Of a stretch of 16,902 bases of DNA, positions 13,158 through 16,902 are shown piece after piece. A program made the position numbers and the translations under genes. The stretch is from positions 1-16,902 of the forward strand of contig JAFGQJ010000099.1 of NCBI GenBank assembly GCA_016935715.1, in the 5' to 3' direction. Numbering within the stretch: the first letter of the stretch is position 1; every line of letters starts with the position of its first letter. This stretch comes from Spirochaetales bacterium (lineage in GTDB: Bacteria > Spirochaetota > Spirochaetia > SZUA-6 > DRHE01). The notes beneath the pieces were generated by a model, which ran no database searches, was not told where the DNA came from, and was given only the letters and a program-made list of their open reading frames with translations.

Positions 13158-14588
13158 ATGCAGGCGTTCCAACCGGTCCCGCCGCAGCGGCGGGTTTGGT
13201 GCAACCGCACTTTGAACCTGCGCGCCATCCGCGCCGTTGGGTACGACATGGACTACACCCTGGTGCACTACCGCACGGAGGCCTGGGAACGGGCGGCTTT
13301 CGAGTCCGCCCTCCAGCCCCTGGCCCTCAGAGGATGGCCGCTACAGGAACTGACCTTCGACCCGGAGGGCGTGATCCAGGGCCTGGCCTTCGACCTGGAG
13401 CTGGGCAACCTGGTCAAGGCGACCCGCTTCGGCTACGTCATCCAGGCTCAGCACGGCACCCGTCCTCTGTCCTTCGAAGCCCAGCGGGAGACTTACTCGG
13501 GGACCATCGTTGACCTTGGCGAGCCCCGCTGGGAGTTCATGAACACGCTATTCTCCCTTTCGGAGGCCAGCCTGTTCGCCCAGCTGGTGGACAGGCTCGA
13601 CGCCGGCGCGCTGCCTGAGAAGATCGCCTATCGGGATCTGCACCGGATTCTGCGCGCCGCCCTGGACGAGGCGCACAGCCTGGGGGAGCTCAAATCGCAG
13701 ATCGCCTCCGACCCCGAGCGGTTCGTAGAGCTGGACCCGGAGCTTCCCCTGACGCTGCTGGACCAGAAGCGCGCGGGCAAGCGACTGCTCCTGGTCACCA
13801 ACTCAGACTGGAGCTACACCTGCTCCATGATGGCCTACACCGTCGACAGGTATCTGCCGAGTGGAATGCGGTGGAGGGACCTGTTCGACCTCGTAATCGT
13901 CGAGGCCCGCAAACCGGGTTTTTTCTCCGGACGACACGCGGTGTACAGGCTGGTCGACGAGCAGCGGGGGCTCCTGGAACCCCATCGCGGTGCTCTCGAG
14001 CCCGGAGGCGCCTACGCTGGGGGGGACGCGCTTCTGGTGGAATCCAGCCTGGGGCTGTCCGGGGCGCAGATCCTCTACGTGGGGGATCACCTGTTCGGCG
14101 ACGTGCACGTCAGCAAGGACATGCTGCGTTGGCGCACCGGCCTGATCCTCCGCGAGATCGAGACCGAGATTCGTGCTCTGGAGGAGGCCCGGGGGGCCGA
14201 GGCGGAGCTGACCGCGCTCATGGTCCAGAAGACCGAGCTGGACAACCGCATCGCCCAGCTCCGCCTGGCTCGCCAGAGGGCGCAGCAGGGCTACGGCCCC
14301 ACCCCCCCGACCGCCGGTCCCGACGCCCTGGAGGCGGCGATCAAGGGTGCAGCCGACGAGAGTCTGGCCCTGGACGCCAGGATCGCGCCCCTGGCCAGAG
14401 CCTTCGCCTCCCTGGGCAATCCGGGCTGGGGCCCGCTGATGCGCGCCGGCAGCGACAAGAGCCTGTTCGCCCGCCAGGTCGAGCGCTACGCGGACATCTA
14501 CACTTCCCGGGTCTCCAACTTCCTGGCAGCCACCCCCTTCGCCTACCTCCGGGCCGCCCGGGGCTCCCTGCCCCACGATCCCTCCTGA
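13158..14588 (+). CDS. HAD-IG family purine 5'-nucleotidase
   Basis: A 476-aa cytosolic phosphatase of the HAD superfamily, the subgroup containing human cytosolic IMP/GMP 5'-nucleotidase II. Motif I is DMDYTLV (Asp30 nucleophile, Asp32), motif II is LLVTNSDW (Thr214), motif III is RKPGFF (Lys252) and motif IV is GDHLFGDV (Asp310, Asp315). The N-terminal RTLNLRAIRAVGYDMDYTLVHY is characteristic. A charged helical stretch at about 334-372 is probably a coiled coil. The ATG at 13158 has no strong Shine-Dalgarno; an in-frame start at 13083 would add 25 atypical residues. It lies 112 bp after the barrel gene, so it may be read through from that operon or have its own promoter. It hydrolyses purine nucleoside monophosphates by family inference. 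The gene is full length. Confidence 0.88.
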   Translation: MQAFQPVPPQRRVWCNRTLNLRAIRAVGYDMDYTLVHYRTEAWERAAFESALQPLALRGWPLQELTFDPEGVIQGLAFDLELGNLVKATRFGYVIQAQHGTRPLSFEAQRETYSGTIVDLGEPRWEFMNTLFSLSEASLFAQLVDRLDAGALPEKIAYRDLHRILRAALDEAHSLGELKSQIASDPERFVELDPELPLTLLDQKRAGKRLLLVTNSDWSYTCSMMAYTVDRYLPSGMRWRDLFDLVIVEARKPGFFSGRHAVYRLVDEQRGLLEPHRGALEPGGAYAGGDALLVESSLGLSGAQILYVGDHLFGDVHVSKDMLRWRTGLILREIETEIRALEEARGAEAELTALMVQKTELDNRIAQLRLARQRAQQGYGPTPPTAGPDALEAAIKGAADESLALDARIAPLARAFASLGNPGWGPLMRAGSDKSLFARQVERYADIYTSRVSNFLAATPFAYLRAARGSLPHDPS

Positions 14589-14626
14589 GCCGGGGCTGGA
14601 CCGGCACCGCTGGAAATGTGTAATTG

Positions 14627-15286
14627 TTACCCGCCGTTGCCGGAGGATTGTAACCTTTCTTTACAGGGGCCGCTTTCCAGCAGCTCGATCGCCTCCCGGT
14701 CATCCACGTCGTACCACTTGAGGTAGACCTGGGCCACGGCCCGGAATGGGCGGGGCTTCTCCAGGACCACCAGCTCGTCGGCCAGGGCTCCGACCGTCCT
14801 CATGGCCAGACTGCCCGCCACCGGCACCGCCGCGACCACACGGGCCGCACCGCGCTTCTTGCACAACACAACCGCCGCCCTCATGGTGGATCCCATGGCC
14901 AGACCATCATCCACCACGATCACCGTGCGGTTTCTGATCGCAGGAAGGGGCTGTCCCTTCCGCAGAACCCTGATCCGCCGCTTGATCTCCCCTTTCTCCC
15001 TGTCCACGATCTGCTGCACCGTATCGGGAGACAGCGGCCGAATCGCCCTGTTCAGCAGCACCGTGGTGCCGTCCTCCGCGATGGCCCCGAAACCGGATTC
15101 CGGGTTGTCCGGAAAGGGAAGCTTGCGAACGATCAGAATCGACAACTCGGCTCCCAGGTGCTCGGCGACCCGGCAGCCGACCTCCACCCCTCCCTTCGGG
15201 ATGGCCAGAACCAGGGGGTTGGACCCCCGATAGGCTTCGAGGGCCCGGCCCAGCCGGCGGCCCGCATCGGCTCGATCGGTGAACAT
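14627..15286 (-). CDS. COG1926-type phosphoribosyltransferase
   Basis: A 219-aa PRTase-fold protein. The start MFTDRADAGRRLGRAL is typical of the COG1926 group. It is followed by LAIPKGGVEVGCRVAEHL (28-45), the dipeptide loop region. RKLPFPDNPESGFGAI is at 54-69, and the PRPP-binding motif VIVVDDGLAMGSTM is at 122-135 with Asp126 and Asp127. The motif is intact, so it should bind PRPP or a related ribose phosphate; the physiological base is unknown for this group. It begins three bases after the TAA of the PRC-barrel gene (15290-15292), with GGGA inside the end of that gene as the only Shine-Dalgarno, so the pair should be translationally coupled. It converges on the 5'-nucleotidase gene with a 38-bp spacer. 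Confidence 0.87.
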   Translation of the reverse strand: MFTDRADAGRRLGRALEAYRGSNPLVLAIPKGGVEVGCRVAEHLGAELSILIVRKLPFPDNPESGFGAIAEDGTTVLLNRAIRPLSPDTVQQIVDREKGEIKRRIRVLRKGQPLPAIRNRTVIVVDDGLAMGSTMRAAVVLCKKRGAARVVAAVPVAGSLAMRTVGALADELVVLEKPRPFRAVAQVYLKWYDVDDREAIELLESGPCKERLQSSGNGG

Positions 15287-15289
15287 CGA

Positions 15290-16051
15290 TTATCCCGACC
15301 AGTAATCGGGAAGACGGTAGTGGGCGAACAGCCGCCCCTCGTACTCCCGGTCCACCTGAGCCGGGCTTTCGAAATCGGGGGAGCTCTCGATCATCCCGCG
15401 GCTCAGAGTCACTCTAACCTTGCGATCCACCCAGTCGACCTCTTCGATCCACTCGGGGAAGATCAGAACCTTGCGGCCGGGCAGCCAGTTGCGGGTATCC
15501 ACCACGATGTAGCGCAGCGCCCAGGTGTGATCCTCGACCAGGAAATCCTCGACATGGCCGATGTCCCCGTCCACGGCTCCGATGTGGTAGCCCGTCACCT
15601 CCCTGGAGCTGCGCAGGTGCTCGTCCCCTTCGACCTGCTTCTCCGCCTCCTTGCGCTCGGGCTCGCTCAGGCGCATTCTCAAGGCCATGGCCGCAGGGTC
15701 CATGTAATTGCCCCACAGGGCGCTCCCGCCCCAGTACACCGGATAGTCGTAGTACAGGTGCAGCTTGAGCTCCTCCCGGCGGGAAACGGGCATCACAGTG
15801 TCCACCTCGGGGCTGTTCTCCACCTGCTCCCTCTGCAGCCTGGTGCGGATTTCCTTCTCCAGCCAGTCCACCCGCTCCACGGAAATCGGAGAGACCAGGA
15901 CGCGCTTGCCCATCAGCCACCCCCCGGTGCGTACGATCAGGAAGCGGATGACCCAGGACTCATCGTCGAAGTAGAAATCCTCGACCTTGCCGATGTCTCC
16001 GTCCCGGGCGTGGAGGCTCATTCCGTTCAGATCCGATAGATTACGAAGCAT
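15290..16051 (-). CDS. Two-domain PRC-barrel protein with a hairpin at its start codon
   Basis: A 253-aa cytosolic protein. The first PRC barrel is at about residues 6-75 (LNGMSLHARDGDIGKVEDFYFD … WVIRFLIV … RVLVSP). The aromatic linker is YYDYPVYWGGSALWG (100-114). The second PRC barrel is at about 148-222 (GYHIGAVDGDIGHVEDFLVED … WALRYIVVDT … VLIFPEWI). It is clearly paralogous to the 3454-4236 gene along its whole length. The start at 16051 is fixed by AAAGGAG about nine bases upstream and by the family N-terminus; longer in-frame starts would run into the divergent gene. Its mRNA leader folds into a strong hairpin that ends at the AUG. It is co-transcribed with the downstream phosphoribosyltransferase. 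Such PRC-barrel proteins are often stress-associated; the precise role is unknown. Confidence 0.87.
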   Translation of the reverse strand: MLRNLSDLNGMSLHARDGDIGKVEDFYFDDESWVIRFLIVRTGGWLMGKRVLVSPISVERVDWLEKEIRTRLQREQVENSPEVDTVMPVSRREELKLHLYYDYPVYWGGSALWGNYMDPAAMALRMRLSEPERKEAEKQVEGDEHLRSSREVTGYHIGAVDGDIGHVEDFLVEDHTWALRYIVVDTRNWLPGRKVLIFPEWIEEVDWVDRKVRVTLSRGMIESSPDFESPAQVDREYEGRLFAHYRLPDYWSG

Positions 16052-16090
16052 CTTCTTGCACTCCTTTCGCAATGATGAAAGTGCAAGAAG
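16052..16090 (-). promoter_or_regulatory. Hairpin engaging the Shine-Dalgarno and abutting the AUG of the PRC-barrel gene
   Basis: CTTCTTGCACT (16052-16062) and AGTGCAAGAAG (16080-16090) are perfect 11-bp inverted arms. TTC (16066-16068) and GAA (16077-16079) add three inner pairs after a 3-nt bulge (16063-16065), leaving an 8-nt loop. In the minus-strand mRNA the downstream arm ends at the base before AUG (16051), and the bulge carries part of the AAAGGAG ribosome binding site. As DNA it is also a dyad between two divergent genes, so a protein operator is an alternative. Confidence 0.7.
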
Positions 16091-16114
16091 CATGCCATGC
16101 AAACCCGGGCCGTT

Positions 16115-16130
16115 TGGCCTGTTTGTTGCA
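16115..16130 (+). promoter_or_regulatory. Weak sigma-54-like site before the DUF72 gene
   Basis: TGGCCTGTTTGTTGCA keeps GG and GC exactly ten bases apart and matches TGGCACGNNNNTTGCW except at two positions. The predicted start, about 16141, would fall between the two candidate ATGs at 16134 and 16146. Confidence 0.3.
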
Positions 16131-16133
16131 TCA

Positions 16134-16874
16134 ATGTCCCTGGTCATGAAGCGGGGTCGCATCTGCATCGGGACATCGGGGTGGAACTATTCACATTGGC
16201 GGGGAACGTTCTATCCGCAGGAGCTTCCGCAGAGCGAGTGGCTTCGCTACTACAGCGAGCGACTGCAGAGCGTGGAGATCAACAACACCTTCTATCGGCT
16301 TCCGGAGCGCTCCACCATGAAACGGTGGGAAGCGAGCGTCCCGGATTCCTTCCGCTTCGCCGTGAAGGCCAGCCGCTACATCACCCACATGAAGAAGCTC
16401 AAAGACCCCGAGCTGAGCACCAGCCGATTCTTCCGGAGGATCGAGCCGCTGGAAGGCAAGCTGGGTCCGATTCTGTTCCAGCTGCCGCCGCACTGGAAGC
16501 AGAATTCCCGACGCCTGGAGGGCTTCATCGGGCAGCTGCCCCCGAAACGCTCCTACACCTTCGAGTTCCGCGATCCCAGCTGGTTCGATCCGCAGATCTA
16601 TCGGATCCTGGAGCGTGCCGGGGCGGCCTTCTGCATCTACCATCTGGCCGGGGAATCGTCCCCGAAAACGATTACGGCGGATTTCGTGTACATCCGCCTC
16701 CACGGGCCCGCAGATGCCTACGAGGGACTGTACGACCGCCGGACCCTCTCCGGCTGGGCCGGGGCCATCTCCGCCTGGAGCCGGGGGGGTAGAGAGGTGT
16801 ATTGCTACTTCGACAATGATCAGAACGGGTACGCGGCAAAAAACGCCATCGAGCTCCGTGAGATGCTCGGTTGA
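16134..16874 (+). CDS. DUF72 (YecE-like) TIM-barrel protein
   Basis: A 246-aa protein of the DUF72 family (PF01904), complete in the window. Hallmarks are RICIGTSGWNYSHWRGTFYP (9-28), EINNTFYRLPERSTMKRW (48-65), FRFAVKASRYITH (73-85), LGPILFQLPPHW (110-121), FEFRDPSWF (143-151), YIRLHGP (186-192) and CYFDNDQNGYAAKNA (224-238). The family folds as a TIM barrel; its biochemical function is not established. Start choice is uncertain: in-frame ATGs at 16092, 16134 and 16146 all lack a Shine-Dalgarno. Family members usually begin only a few residues before the 'IGTSGW' strand, which favours 16134 or 16146. It is divergent from the PRC-barrel/phosphoribosyltransferase pair. Confidence 0.85.
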   Translation: MSLVMKRGRICIGTSGWNYSHWRGTFYPQELPQSEWLRYYSERLQSVEINNTFYRLPERSTMKRWEASVPDSFRFAVKASRYITHMKKLKDPELSTSRFFRRIEPLEGKLGPILFQLPPHWKQNSRRLEGFIGQLPPKRSYTFEFRDPSWFDPQIYRILERAGAAFCIYHLAGESSPKTITADFVYIRLHGPADAYEGLYDRRTLSGWAGAISAWSRGGREVYCYFDNDQNGYAAKNAIELREMLG

Positions 16875-16902
16875 GCAGCCGGCTGGAGCAGGCGCCCGCC
16901 GC

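Noticed and set aside
11771..13249. 492-codon open frame antisense to the barrel gene
   Set aside because: Shadow frame; the plus-strand protein has a signal peptide and a terminal beta-signal.
14589..14605. GCCGG…CCGGC stem between the convergent 5'-nucleotidase and phosphoribosyltransferase genes
   Set aside because: Only five base pairs and no T-run, so not a convincing terminator.
1..16902. tRNA, rRNA, CRISPR arrays, insertion-sequence transposases
   Set aside because: None was seen: no regularly spaced repeats, no transposase motifs and no tRNA-like cloverleaf with a TTCGA arm in context.

Overview
The window is GC-rich DNA from a diderm (outer-membrane) bacterium. It encodes a lipoprotein-sorting-type ABC system with a LolA-like periplasmic protein and an outer-membrane beta-barrel. 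The gene mix (TreT-type trehalose synthase, paired PRC-barrel proteins, HAD-IG 5'-nucleotidase, FtsX/LolD-like operon) would suit a free-living spirochaete or another environmental diderm. That placement is inference and weak.

Layout, left to right. Positions 1-1911 hold a GH5 glycosidase whose start lies outside the window. It converges on a membrane glycosyltransferase 2 (1997-3166, minus). A two-domain PRC-barrel protein follows on plus (3454-4236). It converges on a two-gene minus-strand operon of small proteins, an 85-aa membrane protein and an 87-aa conserved protein (4915-4353). That operon is preceded by an excellent sigma-54 (-24/-12) promoter at 4958-4973, with a palindrome about 117 bp upstream of the predicted transcription start, where an enhancer would sit.

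From about 5000 to 7750 the only intact gene is treT (5977-7200, minus). Around it lies gene debris. There is the N-terminus of an alkaline-phosphatase-superfamily enzyme (5249-5404). There is an NtrC-type sigma-54 activator reduced to a post-Walker-A strand fused to its sensor-II/Fis end (5385-5777). There is also an alpha/beta hydrolase reduced to its N-terminal strand and last helix (7315-7516). The last two have kept both ends and lost the middle.

Positions 7754-13045 form one tightly packed plus-strand operon: LolA-like protein, two FtsX-family permeases, a LolD-like ATPase and an outer-membrane barrel. It looks like a dedicated export or sorting route from inner membrane to outer membrane. 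A 33-codon open frame fits exactly between the second permease and the ATPase, with stop/start overlaps at both ends. A HAD-IG 5'-nucleotidase follows (13158-14588).

The right end holds a minus-strand pair, a second PRC-barrel protein and a COG1926-type phosphoribosyltransferase (16051-14627), divergent from a DUF72 protein (16134-16874). The PRC-barrel mRNA would form an 11-bp perfect hairpin ending at its AUG and involving its Shine-Dalgarno. The most noteworthy signals are the sigma-54 promoter/enhancer/decayed-activator cluster, this start-codon hairpin, and the repeated internal-deletion scars around treT. Trehalose synthase, PRC-barrel proteins and the small-protein operon together suggest a stress or osmotic-adaptation theme, which is inference.
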